Source: CAIVAT01 sp038212325 (GTDB taxonomy: Bacteria > Bacteroidota > Bacteroidia > Bacteroidales > FEN-979). From it: DNA of 20,733 bases. Shown one piece after another: positions 1-9,600 of the stretch (its first letter is position 1; each line of letters begins with the position of its first letter). Location: NCBI GenBank assembly GCA_038212325.1, contig JBBQUQ010000062.1, positions 1 through 20,733 of the forward strand. Direction: 5' to 3'. The position numbers and the translations under genes were made by a program. Below the pieces are notes generated by a model. The model made no database searches and was not told the origin of the DNA. It saw nothing but the letters and a program-made list of their open reading frames with translations.

Positions 1-2451
1 CTATTTTACCACCAGTTTTCTGCTGAGGTCACCTTCAGGGGTTCTCAGGCGCACCAGGTAAATGCCTGATGGAAGGCCGGCCCTGTCAACCTTAATTGAA
101 TTGGGTCCCTGCCGGATCTGCGCGGCAGATTGCCACACAACCTGCCCGTCAAAACTGATCAGTTCGAGGCTTACGGCTTCGTTTCGTTGTGCAGTAAATC
201 CAACAGTGAAGGCCCCCTTTGCAGGATTGGGGTATACCGATAACTTTGAGACCAGGGAATTCTGCTCGGTGAAACCGGGGCTATAAGGCTTAAAGGTAAT
301 TCTTACAGTATCCGACTGGGTTCCATATTGATTGGTAACGCGACAATAAATAGTTTTTGTACCAAACCCAACCCCTGAAGAATCAACCTTGATGATCTGT
401 TCGCCGATCACTCCGGTTGACCAGATATAGGTTGTAAACTGACCGGCATCCAATGTTACCGTATCGCCGCCATGCACAGTCTGGTCGGGACCAAGGTCAA
501 GAACCGGGTGATCACTCAGCGGGATCGCTTTATCAAACCGGTATTTGAATTCCTGGTAGAAGAGGTTGCAGATAGCGGCAGAATGGATGACGATGGAATT
601 TTCGTCGTTGCTCACATTGGCGGCATCGCTCCAGTTGTGGGAACCTGTCCACACAAAAGGATCAGAGGCATTACCCGCTTGGTCAACGATCATGGCTTTG
701 CTGTGAAGCAAACCCTGTTCATGATACTCCTTGAAGTTGCTGCCTAACGCTGCCTGCAGGTCAGCCACAACGGTGGCATCTGAAGTAGCACGGTTCGAAA
801 TGATCATTTTGGATGTAACCCCTGCATTTTTGCGTGCAATGATCGCATCGCTGATGACCTTGCGGGTAATGAGCATGGTTCCGATTTCGAGGTCATTGTT
901 TGCAGTGCCAATATGATTGACGATCTGCTGGTTAACGCCATCGCTCGGACTAAAATAGACTTCAACCCGGCTGCCGCCGATAATAAGCTCATGCGGGGTA
1001 TTGTCCGATTTTTTCGGACCAAATTTGGAGTTTGCAGTATCAGGGGCGGCTGCGGACGAACCGTACATTTCGTTGAACTCGATGGTGTAAACCTTGGCAA
1101 GGCTGGCATCCTGGATAAAGAGCACATTGTTGGCATCGGTGTTCACATTCTGGTCGGTCCAGTTGCAGGAGCCCGTCCACACGATCGGATCGTTGGGAAC
1201 CGACGATTGTCCATCGATTACCATGAATTTATTGTGCATGATGCCTGGTGTATTCTTGCGGGGAAGCTTACCGATACCGCCTGCCAGTTCCTGCATGGCA
1301 GAATTATTGGTGGCACCATCGGTGACGATCCTCACTGTCACGCCCCTGGCATAAGCGGCATTCAGCGCATTGGCAATGTTACTGATCCCTTCAATGTTAA
1401 AATTGTATATCGCTATGTCGATGCTTTGCTTAGCCCTGTTTATATAAGCAATGCAGGTATCGTCAACCGCACGGTAGATTTGAATTGCATTGGGGCCAGC
1501 GGCCACAGTCGTATCGACCGGACGGGTAAAATAGGTTTTGATGGATCCGGAAGAAACTGACTGCGTGATAAAGGTTTTCAAACCCGAGAACCCGGTATCG
1601 GAACCGGCGACTGAAAAAGCCAGCACATAGAGAAGGTCGGAGGGATTGCGCCCGGAAATACTGATCGTATGAGCGGTTCCGGTGCCGGCGGCTATAAGCT
1701 GTCCGAGTTCAAACTGTGGGGTCAGACCAAAGTACAACTGGGTAGTTCCGCCAATATTGGTATTCCAGTTAAAGGTCAAAGAATTGGTGGTGATGTTCGA
1801 AACAGAAAGAGGAGTCGTGAAAACGATTGAACTGGTGCTGATGATGTCATTCTTGTCGCGAAGCAGCAACTGGTAACCACCGGCCGGGTTGCTGAATGAG
1901 AATTGGGAGCAAATCCCGATGATGGTCACCTGGTCGGCAGGGATGATCTGACCAACAAGATTCGAACTGTTATTTACACGCACAGAGGCGGTTTGACCGT
2001 TTGCACTCACATTATAATTGGTATTACCGGCAAAAACACCGCCGGCATTGGCAAAGGTTACATCCACCATTTTAACCAGCTGGGCCTCCAACTGCTCTTT
2101 CAACTGGCCAGGGGTTACGATGATCGGTGCGGGCACCGGTTTGGGAGCAATGGCAGAGACGGATGCAACCGGATCAATTTCCAGCAGAAAATTATAATTT
2201 TTTGTGACCCCGGTAACTACCACTGAATCGCCCCGGTCAACAACAGACATCGATCCGCCGTAGGCAGCGATGCCGGCTGTGCCATCCTGGATGTAGCGGA
2301 TAATGCCCAGTTCCGGCCCGTTGGTTGCGATACCCCGAATGGTCACTGTTGATCCTTCGGGCATGGCCCTTGCCGCTGCGATATTGGCCTGTGAAAAGCC
2401 CTGGAGAGCCAGGATCGTCAAACATATTATTGATAACGCGATTTTTTTCAT
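1..2451 (-). CDS. Secreted phospholipase D-family protein with T9SS sorting domain
   Basis: Predicted extracellular phosphodiesterase of 816 aa. Residues 1-21 look like a signal peptide (MKK, hydrophobic stretch, GFSQ). Residues about 22-205 resemble the OB-fold/DUF5689-like region found in secreted Bacteroidota nucleases. Residues about 210-295 look like a fibronectin III-type domain. Two phospholipase D halves follow, each with an intact HxK(x)4D motif: H406/K408/D413 and H583/K585/D590, each followed by a VWTGSxNW strand. Residues about 650-722 look like a PKD/Ig-type domain. The end (about 738-816) is a T9SS type A sorting domain (YPNP, then LPSGIYLVRL, lysine-rich tail). Both active-site halves are complete, so activity is plausible; the substrate (DNA or phospholipid) cannot be read from sequence. 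The gene starts 57 nt after the TonB receptor stop with no -7 element between, suggesting co-transcription. A cytoplasmic cardiolipin synthase is unlikely because of the signal peptide and sorting domain. Confidence 0.9.
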   Translation of the reverse strand: MKKIALSIICLTILALQGFSQANIAAARAMPEGSTVTIRGIATNGPELGIIRYIQDGTAGIAAYGGSMSVVDRGDSVVVTGVTKNYNFLLEIDPVASVSAIAPKPVPAPIIVTPGQLKEQLEAQLVKMVDVTFANAGGVFAGNTNYNVSANGQTASVRVNNSSNLVGQIIPADQVTIIGICSQFSFSNPAGGYQLLLRDKNDIISTSSIVFTTPLSVSNITTNSLTFNWNTNIGGTTQLYFGLTPQFELGQLIAAGTGTAHTISISGRNPSDLLYVLAFSVAGSDTGFSGLKTFITQSVSSGSIKTYFTRPVDTTVAAGPNAIQIYRAVDDTCIAYINRAKQSIDIAIYNFNIEGISNIANALNAAYARGVTVRIVTDGATNNSAMQELAGGIGKLPRKNTPGIMHNKFMVIDGQSSVPNDPIVWTGSCNWTDQNVNTDANNVLFIQDASLAKVYTIEFNEMYGSSAAAPDTANSKFGPKKSDNTPHELIIGGSRVEVYFSPSDGVNQQIVNHIGTANNDLEIGTMLITRKVISDAIIARKNAGVTSKMIISNRATSDATVVADLQAALGSNFKEYHEQGLLHSKAMIVDQAGNASDPFVWTGSHNWSDAANVSNDENSIVIHSAAICNLFYQEFKYRFDKAIPLSDHPVLDLGPDQTVHGGDTVTLDAGQFTTYIWSTGVIGEQIIKVDSSGVGFGTKTIYCRVTNQYGTQSDTVRITFKPYSPGFTEQNSLVSKLSVYPNPAKGAFTVGFTAQRNEAVSLELISFDGQVVWQSAAQIRQGPNSIKVDRAGLPSGIYLVRLRTPEGDLSRKLVVK

Positions 2452-2508
2452 TATTGATGGTATTTCAGATTAATTGTTTTGGTTTTTTCGCTATCCCTTC
2501 ATGAAGCA

Positions 2509-5400
2509 TTAGAAGCTTATTGCCACTGAGCCATTGAAAGTTCTTCCCATGCCAAAGAAGACCCCGGCAGAGGCGGCATCAAAGTTCGCCGTCTTGGTAG
2601 AATATGAATCATTGTTCTGGGCATCGGATATGTATTTCCTGTCAAGCAGGTTAAGAACCGATGCGCGCACGTCCAGTTTGATCTTGTTGAAGGTGAACCG
2701 GTAACCGGCATTCAGGTCCACGAGGAAGTAAACCGGGAGTTGCCATGAATCCCTCGGTTTCCCGTTTTCATCCAGGTAATTTGGATTTGTTGTCGGGCTC
2801 AGGGAGGCCGGGTCCATTTGTGCGTAATTTTTGGCAAACAGGGTGAAACTTCCTGAAACATACAGGTATTTGATAATTTCCCAGCGCATGGATTCCATAA
2901 ACTGGAATTGGGCGGCATCGCCAACATGAACGCCCTTGGCATTAAAATCAAGGCTGTCGATCAGCTGACCTGAAGGTGTGTAAACATAGGCTCTTCCTCC
3001 CGAGGTCCATCGCCAGTCACCCCACGACAGCACCTGGTCCCATTGCAATGACGGAATTGGTTTCCATCCGAATTCAATTTCAATCCCCTTGTGAAAGGCA
3101 TTGATCCCATTTATATTGTATGGGTACGTATCCTGTGTTACCGGGTCAGTAAATGACGGAGTTGCATCGAGGGGCCTGTTGTCCCAGGCAGTCAGGTATC
3201 CATTGACATTCAGTGAAACAGATTTTGTATTGAAGCTGTAGCCGACCTCAAGCGCCTTGATAATTTCGTTTTTTGCATCCAGGATCTCCTGGTTGCTATT
3301 GTTGAAAACATTGCTGAATCGTGGGGCCCTCGAAAGGTAACCAAGGTTCACGTATATATTGTTTCGCCCGTCGATGTTGTAGTTAGCGCCACCTTTAACG
3401 GTGAATCCCGGAAAATATTTCCAATTGGTCCGGGTGTACCTGGCCTCCGGAGAATCGATGGTGTATTTTACCGCATCTAACATATAAAGCGTATCATTCG
3501 ACTTGATGATAAAGGTTGTATCGTGCGAAGAGTATGGTGCGGGGTCTCCGTAAATGTAAGTAATGTTTTGTGAACCATTTACATAGAGCGCGTCCCCGTA
3601 ACCAATTGCTTCACTGAATGTTACGCCATTGGCCACCACGTCTCTTTTCCTGAAATAATCTATCCGCTGATAGGCACTGAGTGAGGTTGTAAGATTGATA
3701 AAAGCCGACCAGCTTCCCTTCTTCCATTCAGCTTGCGCAAAGATGCCACCCCAGCGTACTTTTGAATCATTGTTGTAATATACCTTGTCTCCCTCCGTCA
3801 GTTTGTCGGTCCAGTTCCTGCCCCTGTTTGAATTATTCAGGAAATAGTTACCTCCCAGGAGGTCATAAACTTCACCATAATGCTGGCCGAGATAGGTCCT
3901 GGCATCGATACCACCCGTGATCGTCCACTGGGAGTTGAGTTCCCATGTGAATGTCGACAGCAGGCCGTACCAGTTATGGTTGTTCACGCTGCTGCGCAGG
4001 ATGCCGGTGGATTGCCCTTTCGGATCTAACCTGTTTGCGTTATAATAGGTCTGGAAGGCGACCTGCCCGTTGGTCGGGTCGAGATATGGGGTTGACCCGC
4101 CGGGTGTTCCGAATTTATCGCTGGTGAAGGTTCCTGTTCCTCCCCCATTGCCAAACGAAGTATACACAATTGTCGACAGGAAAACTTTTTCGTTGATGCG
4201 CCAGAAATCCCGGAGACTGATCTGTGGTTTGAAGTAATAATTTTTAGACTGTGATAAATGTTCAAGGTTACCTGTGTAACCAGGGTTACCCTCTGCATCC
4301 GTTTGTGTCCAGCGATCAAGGTAGCCCCAATTCGAATTGTACTTAATTCCCCAGTTGTTCATGTTGGTGTAATTCGGGCTGGTCCTGGAGGTATCTACAC
4401 CCAGTTTGGCTGCATAGTTTTTATCGAAAGTGCCGATGGATTTCTGGTATGAGCGCTGGGCATGCTCCTGGGGAGCACCCATGGCTGAAAAAGTGAGGGT
4501 ATGCTTGCCCAGTTTTTTATCCACACGGATGTAACCGAACCATCCTTTGGTCCAGGTGTTATCCACCCAGCCATTGCCCTGCTTGTAGGAACCTGCAATC
4601 GTAACGCCCCATCCGTGTTTCAACTGGCCGGTTGTAACGCCGATGGAAGTGCGCAGGTATCCGTCACTCCCAACATCCTGTTTGATGCTGGCGCCAAGTT
4701 TGGCTTCAATGCCTTTGGTGATGATGTTCATGGTGCCACCTACAGAAGGCAAAGCCAGTTTCGAGGCGCCAAGCCCGCGTTGCACCTGGATATTCCTGGT
4801 TACGGCATCCAATCCAAACCAGTTCGACCAGTAAACCCATCCGTTTTCCATGTCATTTACCGGGATACCGTCGATCATTACAGCCAGATTGCGCTGGCTG
4901 AATCCACGAATGTTGATACGGGCATCGCCATCGCCTCCGCCCTGCTGGGTGGCATAAACTCCGGGCGTTTTATTGAGGATCATCGGGATATCACGACTGG
5001 CAAGCTCTTCCTGCAACTGGATCGGCCTTACGGTAGAGAACGCCACCGGTGTTTCACGAGCCTTTGCGACATCGCCAACCACCTCAACCTCGGTCAACGT
5101 GGGTGATTTCAATTGAAAATTTTGGGTAATTTCTGCCTGCTCAAGAGTAACGTCCAATTCCTGTGGCAGATAACCCACATAGGAAACGCTCAGGTGGTAA
5201 GTTCCTTTTTCAACTTTGATGTAATAACGGCCATCCATGTCGGTAACCACGCCTTTACCTTCACCGTAAAGGATTGTTGCGCCAATAAGGGTCTCTCCCG
5301 AATTGGCATCAGTGACAACACCCCTGATCATGAATTTCTGACCGAAAATCAGGACCGGAAAAAGAAAGGAGAGGATTAAAACTGTAAAGTGTTTCGTCAT
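2509..5400 (-). CDS. TonB-dependent outer-membrane receptor with carboxypeptidase-regulatory-like N-terminal domain
   Basis: Outer-membrane active transporter of 963 aa. A signal peptide covers residues 1-21 (ending IFGQ). A carboxypeptidase D regulatory-like beta-sandwich spans about 24-98 (IRGVVTDANSGETLIGATI). A plug domain spans about 115-230, with TPGVYATQQGGGDGDARI, NIRGFSQRNLAVMIDGIPV and GGTMNIITKG. The rest is a 22-strand-type beta-barrel rich in aromatic and glycine residues, ending in a C-terminal phenylalanine (GSVAISF) as expected for barrel assembly. No SusD-like lipoprotein follows, so this is not a standard glycan SusC/SusD pair. The neighbours are two T9SS-secreted proteins, a lamin-tail protein upstream and a PLD protein downstream, all on the same strand. 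The ligand is unknown: siderophore, vitamin, nucleotide and peptide are all open. A good promoter lies upstream at 5476-5505. Confidence 0.93.
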   Translation of the reverse strand: MTKHFTVLILSFLFPVLIFGQKFMIRGVVTDANSGETLIGATILYGEGKGVVTDMDGRYYIKVEKGTYHLSVSYVGYLPQELDVTLEQAEITQNFQLKSPTLTEVEVVGDVAKARETPVAFSTVRPIQLQEELASRDIPMILNKTPGVYATQQGGGDGDARINIRGFSQRNLAVMIDGIPVNDMENGWVYWSNWFGLDAVTRNIQVQRGLGASKLALPSVGGTMNIITKGIEAKLGASIKQDVGSDGYLRTSIGVTTGQLKHGWGVTIAGSYKQGNGWVDNTWTKGWFGYIRVDKKLGKHTLTFSAMGAPQEHAQRSYQKSIGTFDKNYAAKLGVDTSRTSPNYTNMNNWGIKYNSNWGYLDRWTQTDAEGNPGYTGNLEHLSQSKNYYFKPQISLRDFWRINEKVFLSTIVYTSFGNGGGTGTFTSDKFGTPGGSTPYLDPTNGQVAFQTYYNANRLDPKGQSTGILRSSVNNHNWYGLLSTFTWELNSQWTITGGIDARTYLGQHYGEVYDLLGGNYFLNNSNRGRNWTDKLTEGDKVYYNNDSKVRWGGIFAQAEWKKGSWSAFINLTTSLSAYQRIDYFRKRDVVANGVTFSEAIGYGDALYVNGSQNITYIYGDPAPYSSHDTTFIIKSNDTLYMLDAVKYTIDSPEARYTRTNWKYFPGFTVKGGANYNIDGRNNIYVNLGYLSRAPRFSNVFNNSNQEILDAKNEIIKALEVGYSFNTKSVSLNVNGYLTAWDNRPLDATPSFTDPVTQDTYPYNINGINAFHKGIEIEFGWKPIPSLQWDQVLSWGDWRWTSGGRAYVYTPSGQLIDSLDFNAKGVHVGDAAQFQFMESMRWEIIKYLYVSGSFTLFAKNYAQMDPASLSPTTNPNYLDENGKPRDSWQLPVYFLVDLNAGYRFTFNKIKLDVRASVLNLLDRKYISDAQNNDSYSTKTANFDAASAGVFFGMGRTFNGSVAISF

Positions 5401-5475
5401 GTTTTCCTGGAATTTGGTGATGCGCTGAAGCTGTTTTAAAACTCAAATAACACCTCAAAGACGAGAAGGCGCGAA

Positions 5476-5505
5476 CAAATATAGACAGCCCGTGATTCAG
5501 ACCAA
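5476..5505 (-). promoter_or_regulatory. Bacteroidota-type promoter of the TonB receptor
   Basis: On the minus strand, TTG (5505-5503) is followed after 19 nt by TATATTTG (5483-5476). This fits the Bacteroidota vegetative sigma consensus TTG-N19-TAnnTTTG. It is the only promoter in the window with both elements at the ideal spacing. It would give a leader of roughly 70 nt before the ATG at 5400. Six-base inverted arms, AGACAG at 5483-5488 and CTGTCT at 5513-5518, flank the -33 element and could be a regulator site, but this is weak. Confidence 0.7.
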
Positions 5506-5544
5506 TATGCTACTGTCTTTAAAGGTGTAAGGCTTGTCCTGTCA

Positions 5545-6558
5545 CTATTGAATGATGACTTTTTTGATTACTGACTGGTTGTCGCCCAATTTTATTTTTA
5601 CGAGGTAAACTCCTTCCGGCAGGTTATCCAGTATTACCCTGACATCATGCTGGCGCGCGGTGAAATCGCGGGAATAGACCGTTTGTCCGACAATTGAAAC
5701 AACCTCAACAGATTCAACAGGTGAAGTTGCCTGTACCGTAAACTGGTTATTGGTCACGGGATTTGGCGAGATGATAACAGTCTGATTTTGCGTAAGTTTA
5801 CCAATACCCGAAGAGGTTTTACAGTCGCAATGATGCTGTCCGAGACTGTCAAAGAAGTTGACTGGCATTGAATCATATTCAGCAAAGGCATTAAAGCTGT
5901 TGGGATAAATGCCGGTGATTGAGTCTCCGTAATGGCTCATGACAACTCTGTCGATTCCGTGCTTTACAGTACGTTTACGAATAAGGGTCTGATCCTTGGT
6001 GAGATATGCACCGGTTCCGCGCCAGTATGGCTTGGTGTCAGTCCAGGCACCCGTGGTTCCACCCTGCCAGTCGAGAGGCCGCACTCCGATTTCTCCAAAA
6101 ATGTCGATATCCTTCCAGGTTGAGCCTGTCTTTTTCTGGAGAGAAATGGCATCATCCCCGTTCCAGAATACCACATTGCCTCCCGGGGTTGTTCCACCGT
6201 AATCGTAAGGTGCCAGCCAGGTGGCTTTTTTACGCAGGGCAGGCGCTACCATCGTATCCTGTCCGGGTTTGGTCGTGTCCTGTACTATCACCATCACCTG
6301 GTATGGGGCAATTGTGCCAACCAGGGGTAATACATAAAGCGGATCCTGATTGGAGGTGGCAAGGCCGTTCGACCACCGGATGAGCTGGTATGTATTATCA
6401 AGCGTTATTGCTGTATTGGTCGGGTTGTACAATTCGAGGGCTTTATTGTTATACCAGCCTTCAACATATTCCGACATGAATATGTCAGTGCAGTCGGTTT
6501 GAGCAAAAAGTGCACCTGCTGACAGCAGGGCGGCAAAAAAGAGTACAAGTTTTTTCAT
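5545..6558 (-). CDS. Secreted lamin-tail-domain (LTD) protein with T9SS sorting domain
   Basis: Predicted T9SS cargo of 337 aa. Residues 1-20 form a signal peptide (MKKLVLFFAALLSAGALFAQ). Residues about 23-195 match the lamin tail domain pattern: an opening like IFMSEYVEGWYNNKALELYN, a middle strand pair and a closing TLIRK. In bacteria this Ig-like domain is often attached to secreted nucleases, phosphatases and other surface hydrolases, but no catalytic domain is visible here. A short C-D-C cluster (HHCDCK, about 242-247) precedes the sorting domain. Residues about 258-337 are a T9SS type A domain (ISPNPVTNNQF, then LPEGVYLVKI). It is the first gene of a same-strand run, with the TonB receptor 144 nt downstream. 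A match to the -7 promoter element lies upstream at 6597-6604. The function is likely adhesion or substrate binding on the cell surface or in the medium; the specific role is unknown. Confidence 0.88.
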   Translation of the reverse strand: MKKLVLFFAALLSAGALFAQTDCTDIFMSEYVEGWYNNKALELYNPTNTAITLDNTYQLIRWSNGLATSNQDPLYVLPLVGTIAPYQVMVIVQDTTKPGQDTMVAPALRKKATWLAPYDYGGTTPGGNVVFWNGDDAISLQKKTGSTWKDIDIFGEIGVRPLDWQGGTTGAWTDTKPYWRGTGAYLTKDQTLIRKRTVKHGIDRVVMSHYGDSITGIYPNSFNAFAEYDSMPVNFFDSLGQHHCDCKTSSGIGKLTQNQTVIISPNPVTNNQFTVQATSPVESVEVVSIVGQTVYSRDFTARQHDVRVILDNLPEGVYLVKIKLGDNQSVIKKVIIQ

Positions 6559-6596
6559 ATGGTTAGGTTTAAGGGTTTCTATCCGAAAATCAGGAA

Positions 6597-6604
6597 CAAA
6601 ATTA
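6597..6604 (-). promoter_or_regulatory. -7 promoter element of the lamin-tail gene
   Basis: Read on the minus strand, TAATTTTG matches TAnnTTTG and lies 38 nt before the ATG at 6558, in the 76-nt gap after mfd. I see no clear -33 partner. It suggests the lamin-tail gene is transcribed separately from fbp-mfd. No intrinsic terminator is obvious between mfd and this site. Confidence 0.5.
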
Positions 6605-6634
6605 AGAAAAGTTAGGGCAGGCGGGGTTAAGTAA

Positions 6635-9600
6635 TTAATAAATGTTAGTAACTTTTAATATCTGGAATGGTTCCAGCCGCATAAGTGCTTCATTGATTCC
6701 GGTTACCTCGCGAAACGTCATAAACAGCCTGTTTTTTTCCTCGGTCATTTTACTCCATGAAGGGTTGATTTTCATGAAATCAAGAATGGCGGTAAACTGA
6801 TCCGACTGGAAATAACCTGATTCAGGGTTATTGATGAAATAGGCTGTAAGCCGCTGGTTGCGAAGCACAAGCTTCTCGAACCCGATCCTGCGGGCGAGCC
6901 AGCGGAGCCTGATGGTGTGCAGCAGGGTTTCTGTCTGCTTTGGCACCGGGCCAAAGCGATCGATCATCCGTTCCATGAACTTCATCAGGTTTTCTTCAGT
7001 TTCAATGGAATCAAGTTCTTTGTAAAGGTTGAGCCGCTCGGTGATGTTGGTGATGTAATAATCGGGGATGAGGATTTCAAGGTCAGTTTCAATTACACAG
7101 TCCCTGACATAAGATACCGGCTGATCGGCATGAAAAAGATCCTTGAATTCTGTCTCTTTCAATTCAAGCAATGCCTCATCCAGGATTTTCTGGTACATCT
7201 CATACCCGATTTCGGAGATGAATCCGCTTTGTTCGGCACCCAGGATATTCCCTGCCCCGCGGATATCGAGGTCGCGCATGGCAATATTGAAGCCACTTCC
7301 CAGGTCGGAGAACTCCTCGATGGCGCGCATCCTTTTACGGGCTTCATCGGTTAGCGACGACATAGGCGGGGCAAGCAGGTAACAAAAGGCCTTCTTGTTC
7401 GAACGCCCCACCCTGCCCCGCAGCTGATGCAGGTCGCTCAGCCCGTAATGATGGGCGTCGTTGATGATGATGGTGTTCACATTCGAGATGTCAAGCCCCG
7501 ATTCAATGATTGTGGTTGCAATCAGTACGTCATATTCACCTTCAATAAAATCGAGCATCACCTTTTCCAGCTTATGGCCCTCCATCTGGCCGTGGGCAAC
7601 AGCGACTTTGACCCCCGGCACCATGCGCTGAACCATCACCGAAATATCCATGATGTTCATCACACGGGTAGTTACAAAGAAAACCTGTCCTCCCCGCTGT
7701 ACTTCATTGGTAATGGCCTCCCTGATCACCTCCTCGCCGAAGGGATGGATCTCCGTTTGAACGGGATACCTGTTGGGTGGCGGCGTGTTGATGATCGAAA
7801 GGTCGCGCGCCCCCATCAGGGAGAATTGAAGCGTTCTTGGAATTGGTGTTGCTGTGAGGGTAAGCGTATCGACATCCACGCGCAGCATTTTAATTTTCTC
7901 CTTCGCTCCTACCCCGAATTTCTGCTCCTCGTCAACAATGAGCAATCCGAGGTCTTTGAACCCGATATCCTTGCTAAGCAATCGGTGTGTGCCGATGAGG
8001 ATATCGATCTTGCCGGCCTCCAGGTCAAGCAGCAGTTGCTTTTGCTCTTTCGCCGATTTGAACCGGCTGATGTAGTCAACCCGGCAGGGAAATGCCTTCA
8101 GACGGTCGGCAAATGTTTTATAATGCTGAAGAGCCAGGATGGTTGTCGGCACTAAGACAGCAACCTGTTTGCTCTCGGTTACGACCTTGAAAGCAGCACG
8201 GATGGCGATTTCGGTCTTTCCAAACCCGACATCCCCGCATATCAGGCGGTCCATCGGGTAGGTCTCCTCCAGGTCTTTCTTCACATCTACGGTGGCCTTG
8301 ATCTGGTCGGGCGTGTCTTCGTATATAAATGACGCCTCCAGTTCGGTCTGCAGGTAAGTATCAGGGGCGCAGGCCAGGCCGGTTGCAGCACGGCGCTCAG
8401 CATACAGCCTGATCAGTTCCTTGGCGATATCCTTGACCCTGCTCTTCGTTTTATTTTTGAGTTTATTCCATACATCCGAACCAAGTCGGTTCATGGTAGG
8501 CGCTGTCCCCTCCTTCCCGATATATTTTGAAATCCGATGCAGGGAATGAATGCTGACATACAACAAGTCTTCATTCTTGTATATAAGCCTGATGGCCTCC
8601 TGCTCCTTGCCGTTGTTGACGATCTTTTCCAACCCGTCGAACCTCCCGACCCCATGATCGATGTGGGTCACATAATCTCCCGGCCGCAGATCATACAGTT
8701 CTTTCAGGGTCAATGCTTCCTTGGCAGTATATCCCTCGCGGAGGTGGAATTTATGGTATCGTTCAAAAATCTGATGGTCGGTATAGCAGGCAATCTTCAG
8801 GTCGCGGTCGATGAAGCCCTCGTGGAGGGAAAAGTTGAGTGTTGTGGTGAGTTCGTGACGCGTTATAGATAACGCGTGACCTGTTGCGTCTATCGTTCGT
8901 CCTTCGTCCTTCGTTTCGATATTCTCGAGGATGCTTTGCAGCCGTTCGGCCTGTTTGGGGTTGTCGGCCAGAAGGAAATTCTGCAAACCACTGTCTGAAT
9001 TTTTTTTCAGGTCCTTCAGCAGCAGGTCAAAGTTTTTATTGAAGGAGGGCTGAGGCGAAGTATTGAAATTCACCGGCCGGCCTGTTTTAAAATAAAACTG
9101 CTGTCCACATTCAAGGGTGGTGAAATCCAGCAACGATTTCAGGAATTCACTCCCGTGTACCAGCAAGTCAGTGGCAGGCTGCTGCTCCATCTGGTGCGCC
9201 ATCGAGCCCGCATCTTCAAGCCAGACCACCGTTTTCTCGGGAAGAAAGGCAAAAATGGATTCATAAGCCATCTTTTTCCCTTCATGTACCCTGATATCCG
9301 GCACGATGCTGATCTCCTGCATTTTTTGAATTGAAAGCTGGCTCGACGGATCAAATGTGCGGATGGTTCCCACCTTGTCGCCTGCGAATTCAATGCGGTA
9401 CGGATGGTCATTGCTGAACGAATAAACATCGATCAGCCCGCCGCGAAGTGAGAACTGGCCCGGTTCCGCTACAAAATCGGCTCGCTCAAATTCATACTCA
9501 ACAAGCAGGTCAAGGATGAAATCCATATTTACCTGCTCCCCTACAGATAGTTTAAGGGTGTTCTTTTCCAGGTATTTCTTGTTGACAACCTTTTCGGAAA

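Noticed and set aside
913..1560. Open frame of 215 codons antisense to the PLD gene
   Set aside because: The opposite strand encodes the two HKD halves; no independent support for this frame.
2509..5400. SusC half of a polysaccharide-utilisation locus
   Set aside because: No SusD-like gene or glycoside hydrolase is adjacent; neighbours are T9SS cargos.
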